This document shows, one piece after another, positions 1 through 6,072 of a DNA stretch of 10,470 bases. Source of the DNA: QNES01 sp023143415 (GTDB lineage: Bacteria > Pseudomonadota > Gammaproteobacteria > Beggiatoales > Beggiatoaceae); contig DAOVUF010000169.1 of assembly GCA_030632725.1 (NCBI GenBank), forward strand, positions 1 through 10,470, written 5' to 3'. The position numbers and the translations under genes were made by a program. Below the pieces are notes generated by a model, which saw only the letters and a program-made list of their open reading frames with translations, was not told the origin of the DNA and ran no database searches. How positions within the stretch are numbered: position 1 is the first letter of the stretch; every line of letters starts with the position of its first letter.

Positions 1-109
1 CTATACAAATCATAGACTTATAAAAATTGATGACGGAATTCAATTGGTAAAAAGAGTCAAAAATGACTTGGGTGAAATTTTGTAACACATTGTATTTAAA
101 GAGTTTCAT
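1..109 (-). CDS. N-terminal fragment of an unrecognised ORF, possibly a transposase
   Basis: An ATG at 109-107 opens a frame of 36 codons that reaches the window edge without a stop. The product begins MKLFKYNVLQNF and is rich in aromatic and hydrophobic residues. I do not recognise it from so little sequence. Its position, about 30 bp inside a sequence resembling an IS end, is the only reason to think of a transposase. No good Shine-Dalgarno precedes the ATG, which fits the weak translation typical of transposases but could also mean that the frame is not real. The next bases beyond the left edge would settle it. Confidence 0.3.
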   Translation of the reverse strand, partial: MKLFKYNVLQNFTQVIFDSFYQLNSVINFYKSMICI

Positions 110-142
110 AAAATACTTATTTTGTCAATGCGTAAGTCCTAG
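1..142 (-). mobile_element. End of a probable insertion sequence, cut by the window edge
   Basis: Read on the minus strand, the sequence just left of the nine-codon gene fragment begins CTAGGACTTACGCATTGACA. From memory, GGACTTACGCA-type sequences are common ends of insertion sequences and MITEs in cyanobacteria and large sulfur bacteria; I could not check this against ISfinder. The CTAG at 139-142 would suit the YTAR target preference of IS5-type elements, which is inference. An open reading frame starts 30 nt inside the presumed end and runs off the window, the usual spacing for a transposase gene. The other end, and so any target duplication, lies outside the window. Confidence 0.45.
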
Positions 143-172
143 TTATGAATTTGTAATCAGTGCGATTTTCAT
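143..172 (-). pseudogene. Nine-codon remnant of a gene following the nitroreductase
   Basis: An ATG at 172-170 starts only four bases after the nitroreductase stop codon, with GATGAG just upstream as a possible ribosome binding site, the spacing expected of a translationally coupled gene. It reads MKIALITNS and then meets TAA at 145-143, immediately before the presumed IS end. Starts of the MKIALIT type are common in Rossmann-like polysaccharide-biosynthesis proteins such as glycosyltransferases, so the original gene may have been the next member of the cluster. That is inference: nine residues cannot identify a family. Alternatively the ATG is a chance occurrence. Confidence 0.4.
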
Positions 173-176
173 TTTC

Positions 177-1202
177 TCATCGCTTTTCAAGAGTACTATA
201 TATTTCTTCAAAAGGTCTTCTTGCAGACCGACACACTTTATTATTTTCATCAGGATATCCAACAGCAAGCATCATAATAATAGTATGACCTGATTTAATA
301 TTAACGGCTTTTCTTAACAACTTATCATTTTTGGGTGATTGACTCCAGTTCAAAGCACAAGTCGCAATTCCTAATGAATGAAAAGAATACATTAAGGACA
401 TAGACAACAAACCACCATCTATCCAGTGTTGATAGTGTTCTCTGGATGTAAAAAAGGCTTTCATATCAGCAGTAACAACTATCAGGTTTGGTATATTCTT
501 ACCAAAAGATCTGTTCCCATTTTGATAACTCAAAACCCGACTTTTAACCTCTTTATCACAAGTATGATAAATATGCCATGGTTGTCGATTACAAACGGAT
601 GGTGTTTTCATAGCTAATCTAACCGCTCTATGAATCATCTCATCACCAACGATTTTATCCTGAAATTCTCTTAAAGAATATCTTGTCAAGAAAAAATCTT
701 CCGGCTGAACTAGTTTTCCTTTATAAAAATCATTTAAGCTATATTCCATCGCACCATGAATATCATTTGAATTAAAATCAAACTTTTCCAGTTCTTTCTT
801 AAGAAGTTGCGATTTTTCTAAGTTAATATTTTCAGGTAACTCTATAAACTTTTCTAAAATCTGTTTTGATGCTTTATCGTGGTAACCTGTAGAGCCAGAC
901 TGTTTTGCAACACGTAATAAATTTAACAAATTATACGCATCTTTCCACCCATGATTCAAACCTCTTACCTTAAGACTTAAACTTTTTTCTAAACTATGGC
1001 AAAATATAGCCTGCTCATAATTTCTTCGTTCCACATCATTCACATTATATTGCCCTCCGCCATACGCAAGAAATCTTTTATAATCATACTTAAAACCAAC
1101 AAAACTGGTTAAACTTCTGTATATGTATCGTATAAAACTTATGCTTCGCATATAATTTATTATAATTCCCCATAAACTATTCATCTGCTTATCAGTGTTC
1201 AT
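177..1202 (-). CDS. Nitroreductase-family flavoprotein of polysaccharide-locus type
   Basis: The product is 341 residues. The C-terminal half carries nitroreductase FMN-binding features: RYSLREF at 174-180, SVCNRQPWH at 202-210, a GYP near 315-317 and a closing RRPFEEI at 328-334. Members of this superfamily bind FMN, usually as cytoplasmic dimers, and use NAD(P)H to reduce or oxidise small molecules; the substrate here cannot be read from sequence. The N-terminal 160 residues are an extension beyond the usual ~200-residue enzyme, with an H-x-LEKSLS motif near 69-76. From memory, that extension marks nitroreductases found in capsule and exopolysaccharide loci, which fits the neighbours. I chose the ATG at 1202 over one at 1292 because GAGG lies eight bases upstream and the extra 30 residues are low-complexity. 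It is the last intact gene of a minus-strand series, 192 bp after the sulfotransferase. Confidence 0.8.
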   Translation of the reverse strand: MNTDKQMNSLWGIIINYMRSISFIRYIYRSLTSFVGFKYDYKRFLAYGGGQYNVNDVERRNYEQAIFCHSLEKSLSLKVRGLNHGWKDAYNLLNLLRVAKQSGSTGYHDKASKQILEKFIELPENINLEKSQLLKKELEKFDFNSNDIHGAMEYSLNDFYKGKLVQPEDFFLTRYSLREFQDKIVGDEMIHRAVRLAMKTPSVCNRQPWHIYHTCDKEVKSRVLSYQNGNRSFGKNIPNLIVVTADMKAFFTSREHYQHWIDGGLLSMSLMYSFHSLGIATCALNWSQSPKNDKLLRKAVNIKSGHTIIMMLAVGYPDENNKVCRSARRPFEEIYSTLEKR

Positions 1203-1209
1203 TATTGTT

Positions 1210-1214
1210 TCCTC
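1210..1214 (-). promoter_or_regulatory. Ribosome binding site setting the nitroreductase start
   Basis: On the minus strand GAGGA is followed by CAATAAT and ATG (1202-1200). This is the only good Shine-Dalgarno near the 5' end of the reading frame. It supports the 341-residue protein rather than the form starting at 1292. Confidence 0.6.
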
Positions 1215-1245
1215 GTTATTTCTTATCTCTAAATACAGGTTCAAG

Positions 1246-1345
1246 TTATCAATTATCAATGACCAAAAACTCAATTCGTGTATTATACACAAAATTTTGG
1301 CATTGTGTCTCTTTTTTTAAAAAATCTTTATTACCAATTATCAAT
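1246..1345. repeat. Pair of TTAYCAATTATCAAT repeats between two genes
   Basis: TTATCAATTATCAAT at 1246-1260 and TTACCAATTATCAAT at 1331-1345 agree at 14 of 15 bases in the same orientation. Both lie in the 192-bp gap between the sulfotransferase and nitroreductase genes. A related GTTATCAATTA occurs just before the GspL-like gene at 7344-7354. From memory, short ATTATCAA tandem repeats are common in intergenic DNA of Beggiatoa-type genomes; no function is implied. Confidence 0.4.
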
Positions 1346-1394
1346 AAAAACTTGTGCACGTCATAGCTCAATCGCCAAATCCGTCCACTTAAAA

Positions 1395-2291
1395 TCAATT
1401 TGACTTTGTGGCGTTTTGAACAGGATTAGAATAACCTTTCACCTCGGGAAAGTATTTATCCATTAATTCTTTGCAGTGAAAGTTAGCCTTTTCTTCTAAA
1501 AAATCCTTGTCTATCTGTGAGAGAATATTAAGCTTTTTTCCTTCCACCTTTTTACGAACATTACTATGAACATTATTAGGGAGACTACCAGGCATCATTC
1601 CTAGAAATTCTTCCATTTTCCGGAGACTCTGATTAATTTCTGGTGTTTTCACAACGAGTAATCTCTCTTCTGGCACTGTTGCAAGCACCTTACTATTATG
1701 TTCTTTCCAATATGAGAAGTAGCCGTCTAGTGTATATAATCCATTATCAGCAAGAACCTTCTCCTCCTTTGCATGTTTTTTATGTTTTTTGAAACACAGA
1801 TCATTTATATCTTTCCAACCGTGCTTTATATAAAAATTTTCAAATTGGCGCATAAAAATGCGTTGAGTTATTAATGATTCAAGCCATGAATAGCAATCAC
1901 GTATCGTTAGGATGAATTTTGCATCAGGAAATTCATTGACAAGAATATCCACGAAGAAATAGTTTAACCAAGACGAATCCATTTCTAAGCCTAACCGCCT
2001 CTTTTTATGTTCAACATATCTAATAAGTTCGCTTTTGTCGATTTTGCCATTAGCAAAGGCGATGATCTTATTATTTACAAACGAAGATTCTGATTCGTGG
2101 GCGGCTCTATATTGTCTTTCAAAAATGACCGTCATTGAGACGGTTCCCGTTTTTGGCAAACCCACACAATAAGCATGAAAGCTTAACTGACGTTCAGGAA
2201 AACACCACAACGGAATATGATTATAGAGTGGAGTCGCTAAATAATTAGCCCTTTTTATGAGCTTTTTTTTGAAGTTTTTAATTACTCTCAT
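1395..2291 (-). CDS. PAPS-dependent sulfotransferase-family protein
   Basis: The product is 298 residues, close to the usual length of single-domain sulfotransferases. It has the two PAPS-binding elements of the family: a 5'-phosphosulfate loop, VGLPKTGTVS at 43-52, following a short beta strand, and a 3'-phosphate site, FILTIRDCYSWLES at 126-139, with the expected Arg131 and Ser135. A C-terminal LLVVKTPE followed by LRKMEEFLG is also typical. Such enzymes move sulfate from PAPS to a hydroxyl on a carbohydrate, lipid or peptide; the acceptor is unknown. The basic N-terminus (FKKKLIKR) shows no signal peptide, so a cytoplasmic or membrane-peripheral location is likely. The start is supported by AGTAGGG upstream of ATG. 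It lies 91 bp after the DxD glycosyltransferase-like gene, so co-transcription is plausible. It points to a sulfated product of the cluster. Confidence 0.85.
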   Translation of the reverse strand: MRVIKNFKKKLIKRANYLATPLYNHIPLWCFPERQLSFHAYCVGLPKTGTVSMTVIFERQYRAAHESESSFVNNKIIAFANGKIDKSELIRYVEHKKRRLGLEMDSSWLNYFFVDILVNEFPDAKFILTIRDCYSWLESLITQRIFMRQFENFYIKHGWKDINDLCFKKHKKHAKEEKVLADNGLYTLDGYFSYWKEHNSKVLATVPEERLLVVKTPEINQSLRKMEEFLGMMPGSLPNNVHSNVRKKVEGKKLNILSQIDKDFLEEKANFHCKELMDKYFPEVKGYSNPVQNATKSN

Positions 2292-2382
2292 TATTACCCT
2301 ACTATTTAAATCAGGAATATGTCCTTGATATGTGTTTGATGGAATAGTTGCACCTGCCAGTATAATATCGTCATCTTATTGA

Positions 2383-3528
2383 TCACAGCGCTTTTGCAGC
2401 TTCAATCCATTCTCTTTGCGCGTCAGTAAAATCGCCCACCCAAATTTGTTCCTCTGGTGTTTTGCAAGCCTTATAAAGTGCCGTTCCGTAATCAATAAGT
2501 GCTTGATAAGGGCTTTTTTTGTGCGTGACTAGCACTTGAATCATGAGCTTCAACATAAAATCGACGGCTTTGGTTTCTAGCTGAGACAGATTGATCAGAA
2601 CGCCATCTGAAAGAAGATTGACGCGCTCTGGATTTTCCTGCTTGAGAGCTTGTGTCGCATTTGTAATCGCATTTTCTTGCCCCGATAGAAAGTAGAAAAA
2701 AGGAGTCATAATCACAGAGAAACAGGGCAAGGCTTTACCCGGCGATTTTCTAAATCTCATGTATTGGGTAATCATCTGTGAGGGATGCACTAATTCTTCT
2801 TCACTCATCGGTCTAATCGTGCGCTGATTTTCCGGGGTATGATTAGCTTGAATATCTAAGTAGGTGTCATAATCAACTTTGCGCCCTTTTAATAAGCCGA
2901 CTCTATTGTATCCCATGACGGGTGGGAATGAACGAATCCAATTGACATCAAGAAAGGCTTCAAAAGTGGTTGCCAGATGATCCTTTGCTTCAAAGCCACT
3001 GATTTTACACCAGGTAATCCCTTGAATTTTTGCGCCGGATTCTATAAAGGCATGATAGCGTTTTTCAAGGGCTTTGCCCGATAACACGAGCGCGTCATAA
3101 TCCTGAATGAGTACGGTTTTTGTGCGAACATGGTTCATGCACGTACCCCACGACAGCCATGAGTAGATATAAGGATCATTGACTTTAGCCGTCAATTCTG
3201 CTTGTTGGCGGTTGTAGTAGAAAAAAGTGATTTTTAACTGCGGAAATTGTTGGATAATATCCTCTTCAAATCCGTCAGGTAATGCCCCCTTTTCTGCATC
3301 AACGGTAATAATGATTTCTTTGAGGTTTTCCCATTGACTTTTATTGAGACAGTAAAGATTAGCACCCAAGACATAAGGCATTCTGGAACACATACCAATG
3401 ATCGCTGTACATCCTGATTCAAGGGGGGGGAGAGATTCCCAAGAAAATAGTTTGGATATTTTATATCTTTTGATATTTTTATGGATTTTAGCGATTAAAA
3501 ACGGTAAATAGGTTTTATATTTTTCCAT
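2383..3528 (-). CDS. Putative GT-A-type glycosyltransferase, family not recognised
   Basis: The product is 381 residues with no obvious signal peptide or transmembrane segment. I do not recognise a named family. What can be seen is an alternating strand pattern (TAIIGMCSR at 41-49, LKEIIITVD at 69-77, LKITFFYYN at 98-106) followed by VLIQDYDALVL at 139-149. Asp143-x-Asp145 at the end of a hydrophobic strand is the form taken by the metal- and nucleotide-sugar-binding DxD of GT-A enzymes. It lies 62 bp after the SQD1-like gene and ahead of a sulfotransferase, so using the SQD1-like product as donor is a reasonable guess, not a demonstrated role. The start ATG has only a weak GAGA upstream. Codons 33-36 include a run of eight C residues (3423-3430), an unusual homopolymer in this AT-rich region that could permit frame slippage. 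Confidence 0.6.
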   Translation of the reverse strand: MEKYKTYLPFLIAKIHKNIKRYKISKLFSWESLPPLESGCTAIIGMCSRMPYVLGANLYCLNKSQWENLKEIIITVDAEKGALPDGFEEDIIQQFPQLKITFFYYNRQQAELTAKVNDPYIYSWLSWGTCMNHVRTKTVLIQDYDALVLSGKALEKRYHAFIESGAKIQGITWCKISGFEAKDHLATTFEAFLDVNWIRSFPPVMGYNRVGLLKGRKVDYDTYLDIQANHTPENQRTIRPMSEEELVHPSQMITQYMRFRKSPGKALPCFSVIMTPFFYFLSGQENAITNATQALKQENPERVNLLSDGVLINLSQLETKAVDFMLKLMIQVLVTHKKSPYQALIDYGTALYKACKTPEEQIWVGDFTDAQREWIEAAKAL

Positions 3529-3590
3529 TGGAATTGTCTCAACTCAAGTAGAGGGTGAAATCAACAGCGAAAACATTTGCTCTCGTTTTT

Positions 3591-4757
3591 TTAAGTCCAT
3601 TTTGGCGGTAAAATTTTGGAACGATCACAGCGATGTTTGTATTTTACAGCGATTTCGTGAATTTCAGTGACTAGCCCGTCTTCTAAAAAGATTGGTTTAA
3701 GCCCCATAGATAAAAAGCATTCCTTGGCGACAAAAAAATCATTTTCTTTATCTTCTATGTCTTTCCGAGGATTATCAATATAGGAAATTTTCACGTCTTT
3801 CACTATTTTGGAGAGGGTTTCTGCCAGTTCTTTCAGCTGGTGTATTTGTGTAATTTGATTGAATATTTGGACTTTAGCACCTTTGGGCGGCGGATTATTA
3901 ATGGCTAATTCAATGCAGCGGGCTGTATCTTGAATGTGAATAAAGGCGCGTGTTTGTTCTCCGCTACCATATACTGTTAAGGGGTGCCCTGCTGCTGCCT
4001 GTATCACGAACCGATTAAGTACCGTACCGTAAACACCATCATAATCAAAGCGATTAATCAATCGCTCGTCTAATTTTGTCTCTTGAGTTTGCGTTCCCCA
4101 TACATTCCCTTGGTGTAAATCGGTAATTCTAATGCCATTATTCTTATTATAATAGTGAAAAAAGAGTTGATCTTGCGCTTTAGTCATGTGGTAAATACTT
4201 TCCGTATCTGGCGGATAGAGTATTTCTTGATTAACCAGATTTCCAGAGCGAGATTCTACTTTAACATTTAGGTACCCTTCTGGAATTTCCATTTCGGTGG
4301 TGTGATATCCATAAACGCCTATGGAACCTAAATGTACTAAGTAAATATCTAAACCAGAGTCAGCAATCGCGCAGAGCACGTTATGTGTGGCATTGAGATT
4401 GTTATCAACGGTATAACGCTTTGTTCGCTCAGATAGGGTTGAATAGGGCGCAGCACGTTGTTCCGCAAAATGGACAATGACATCTGGTTGAAATTCTTTT
4501 ATAAATGAGGAAAAGAGATAATATTCTTTAGCAATATCAATGTTGAAAAATTTAATCTCTTTACCCGTCAATTCTTTCCAAGCATTGAGGCGTGTATGAG
4601 TTGAGGCTATGGGTGTCAGTGTTTCTATTTCAAGTTCAACATCTATTTTTCGCCGAGATAAGTTATCGACAATAGCGATCTCATGCCCTGCGTTGGAAAG
4701 GTGCAGGGAGGTTGCCCATCCGCAAAAACCATCGCCACCTAGTACAACAATTTTCAT
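3591..4757 (-). CDS. sqdB: SQD1/SqdB-like UDP-sulfoquinovose synthase (SDR epimerase family)
   Basis: The product is 388 residues, the usual length for this branch of extended short-chain dehydrogenases. It begins with an NAD-binding GGDGFCGWATSLHLS (7-21), the SQD1-type variant of GxxGxxG. Other SQD1-like blocks are LTPIAS (47-52), VIVHFAEQRAAPYS (93-106), IYHMTK with catalytic Tyr189/Lys193, DLHQGNVWG (213-221), RFDYDGVYGTVLNRF (236-250) and GHPLTVYGSGEQTR (257-270). Characterised SQD1 enzymes convert UDP-glucose and sulfite to UDP-sulfoquinovose in the cytosol or stroma, supplying the head group of sulfolipid or, in archaea, N-glycans. The position of the SQD1 catalytic threonine (LGTMGEYG) is serine here (LGSIGVYG, Ser145), so a diverged specificity is possible. 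It is the first gene of a minus-strand series with the DxD protein and sulfotransferase. An AGGG lies 13 bases before the ATG, a loose ribosome binding site. The AT-rich leader shows no clear promoter. Confidence 0.85.
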   Translation of the reverse strand: MKIVVLGGDGFCGWATSLHLSNAGHEIAIVDNLSRRKIDVELEIETLTPIASTHTRLNAWKELTGKEIKFFNIDIAKEYYLFSSFIKEFQPDVIVHFAEQRAAPYSTLSERTKRYTVDNNLNATHNVLCAIADSGLDIYLVHLGSIGVYGYHTTEMEIPEGYLNVKVESRSGNLVNQEILYPPDTESIYHMTKAQDQLFFHYYNKNNGIRITDLHQGNVWGTQTQETKLDERLINRFDYDGVYGTVLNRFVIQAAAGHPLTVYGSGEQTRAFIHIQDTARCIELAINNPPPKGAKVQIFNQITQIHQLKELAETLSKIVKDVKISYIDNPRKDIEDKENDFFVAKECFLSMGLKPIFLEDGLVTEIHEIAVKYKHRCDRSKILPPKWT

Positions 4758-4878
4758 TTTAAATTTTTTACCCTGTTAATTTTAATTAATTTATCTGGAG
4801 ACTATATATTTATAACTTATTGTTTTTATTGATAATTCGATTAATAATCAATTGGTTAAAAATTTCCCACGAGGTTTA

Positions 4879-4911
4879 AGAAATCCGATTTTTTTCAAAA
4901 ATCGGATTTCT
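4879..4911. terminator. Perfect 15-bp hairpin after the PD-(D/E)XK-like gene
   Basis: Arms 4879-4893 and 4897-4911 (AGAAATCCGATTTTT and its exact complement) enclose a three-base loop. It begins 12 bp past the stop codon of the minus-strand gene at 4924, so it can form in that mRNA and may end or stabilise the transcript. It is followed by TTAAACC rather than a T-run, so it is not a textbook intrinsic terminator. It may equally be a dispersed palindromic repeat of this genome. Confidence 0.5.
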
Positions 4912-4923
4912 AAGCTCGATTTG

Positions 4924-5670
4924 CTATGCTTTAACCATAGTAATTATTTCATTTTTGATAAAGAGTAAATTTTTATAAATCATTTTTAAATCAGATAGTT
5001 TTGTTGAATCAAAATTTGTTGATACAAAATATTGATATTTATCTTGCCCTAATTTTTCTAAAATGACAAAATGCCAATTTCCACCTATTACATAAGCACC
5101 TTTTATCAATTTCCACTCATTGAGTTCAACTCCAGTAATGAGTTCTGCTAAAAGTTGTGGCTTTGGATTTCCATATTCTTCACTTCTTTTAAATTCTTGA
5201 ATAAAGAAATAAGGCTTTTTACTTCTGACTAAGCCTGTGGATACGACAAAATCTGCGGTTCCACTCAATATAAATTTATCTGTTTTATATGTTAAAGGTA
5301 GCTCATAAAAATCTCTAAATTCGTTTTCATAAGATTTAAATTCGACTCGACTTATTAGTGGTGCTAAAAAATTGATTTTTAAATCCTCTTCACTATAACT
5401 TTCAATCAATGGTTCATTGTCTTCAATTAGCTTTTTTAAAAAAGGCTCTATAGTGTTATCAATTTTTATATGACTTTCAAACCAATTATCAAATTTATCT
5501 TTATCTTTGATATTGTTTTCAATATCAACTAAATTTATCAAATCAGCATCTCTAATTTTACTATATTGAAAAGTCGGTATTTGCTCCTCATCTTTCTTTT
5601 CAAGATGCCTTATTTTTTTCTTTAACTCTTCTATTTCTCTTAAAAGTCTTAATTCTATCTCTTCACTCAT
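4924..5670 (-). CDS. Uncharacterised protein with coiled coil and PD-(D/E)XK-like motif
   Basis: The product is 248 residues. Residues 1-30 are charged and heptad-like (LRLLREIEELKKKIRHLEKK), predicting a coiled coil. The middle and C-terminal part shows GTADFVVS at 137-144 followed by PYFFIQEFKRS at 153-163. This spacing of Asp140, Glu159 and Lys161 on two hydrophobic strands fits the D...ExK core of PD-(D/E)XK nuclease-fold proteins. A helix with Gln172 and Glu176 follows, as in many of these folds. I do not recognise a named family; it may be a nuclease or an inactive relative, and no methylase or other restriction partner is adjacent. The start is supported by AAAGGA eight bases upstream. 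A perfect hairpin lies on each side, and the codons are very rich in Lys, Glu, Ile and Asn, so recent arrival as a single-gene insert is possible. Confidence 0.7.
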   Translation of the reverse strand: MSEEIELRLLREIEELKKKIRHLEKKDEEQIPTFQYSKIRDADLINLVDIENNIKDKDKFDNWFESHIKIDNTIEPFLKKLIEDNEPLIESYSEEDLKINFLAPLISRVEFKSYENEFRDFYELPLTYKTDKFILSGTADFVVSTGLVRSKKPYFFIQEFKRSEEYGNPKPQLLAELITGVELNEWKLIKGAYVIGGNWHFVILEKLGQDKYQYFVSTNFDSTKLSDLKMIYKNLLFIKNEIITMVKA

Positions 5671-5696
5671 CTAAATTATCCTTTTAATTTCAGAAT

Positions 5697-5753
5697 TGAG
5701 TACATTCGAGGCGAAAGTTTTTCTTCAAAAAACTTTCGCCTCGAATGTACTCA
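5697..5753. repeat. Perfect 26-bp inverted repeat upstream of the PD-(D/E)XK-like gene
   Basis: Arms 5697-5722 and 5728-5753 are exact complements around a five-base loop. The arm begins TGAGTACA and contains TTCGAGGCGAAAGTTTTT (5705-5722). That 18-mer matches 9671-9688 at 17 of 18 bases, and TGAGTACA recurs at 6048-6055 and, inverted, at 9757-9764, so this belongs to a dispersed palindromic family. Here it would sit in the leader of the 5670 gene and could fold in its mRNA. Confidence 0.8.
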
Positions 5754-5779
5754 GATTTCCGATATTTTTTATTGAGGGC

Positions 5780-5808
5780 ATTTTCGTCTAAGTTGGAAGT
5801 ATTGTCAA
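5780..5808 (-). promoter_or_regulatory. Possible sigma70-type promoter for the 5670 gene
   Basis: On the minus strand TTGACA (5808-5803) is followed after 17 bases by GAAAAT (5785-5780), which matches TATAAT at four of six positions. The -35 and the spacing are ideal but the -10 is poor, and AT-rich DNA produces such matches by chance. Transcription from here would give a leader of about 100 nt containing the 26-bp hairpin. Confidence 0.25.
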
Positions 5809-6020
5809 GTTAAAAATTTTAAATTGAGTGTTCTATTCTTCTCTATTTAGGAATAAACGCGCTGTTCGACTTTTTTTTTTCAAAAATGAAATTTTAATGC
5901 TTTTTTTTGCGAAAAATCAACATATTCTATACGTTATTATCATATAAATCAATGAATTATAAATTATAACATGGAAAATTGCGTGACAATTTTTTCAATA
6001 TAGGTTAAAATGATATAATT
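5809..6020. other. AT-rich intergenic stretch without a recognisable gene
   Basis: Between the candidate promoter and the hairpin after the GspL-like gene there is no supported coding frame on either strand. It contains a run of ten T (5871-5880), a run of eight T near 5901-5910, and AT-rich stretches such as AATTATAAATTATAA. These could bend DNA or hold promoter elements, but nothing specific can be assigned. Confidence 0.5.
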
Positions 6021-6052
6021 ACTCAGCCCTGAAATTGATTTCAAGGCTGAGT
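6021..6052 (-). terminator. Terminator-like hairpin after the GspL/PilN-like gene
   Basis: Arms 6021-6034 and 6039-6052 form a 14-bp stem with a four-base loop. The single DNA mismatch becomes a G-U pair in minus-strand RNA, so the stem is fully paired in the transcript of the upstream gene and not in the opposite strand. It begins 20 bp after that gene's stop codon and is followed by AATTATATCATTTT, which is AU-rich but not a continuous U-tract. Its outer edge continues as TGAGTACA, a word shared with the dispersed palindromes here. Confidence 0.5.
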
Positions 6053-6072
6053 ACAAATCGGCTTTTGATTTC

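Noticed and set aside
63..293. Plus-strand frame of 76 codons at the left edge
   Set aside because: It lies opposite the end of the nitroreductase gene and the presumed IS end, with no ribosome binding site and a low-complexity Phe/Ser/Ile composition.
426..617. Plus-strand frame of 63 codons
   Set aside because: It is entirely antisense to the nitroreductase gene, whose conserved FMN motifs are read from the other strand.
1203..1292. Longer form of the nitroreductase starting at 1292
   Set aside because: The added 30 residues show no similarity to the family, overlap intergenic repeat words, and the ATG at 1202 has the good ribosome binding site.
3234..3422. Minus-strand frame of 62 codons in a second frame
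   Set aside because: It is nested inside the glycosyltransferase-like gene in another frame and lacks a start signal.
4758..4878. Promoter for the SQD1-like gene
   Set aside because: Several TATAAA-like words exist in this very AT-rich leader but none has a convincing -35 at proper spacing.
4924..5670. Restriction-modification or toxin-antitoxin system
   Set aside because: Only one protein is present, with no methylase, antitoxin or immunity-type partner beside it; the motif alone does not show a defence role.
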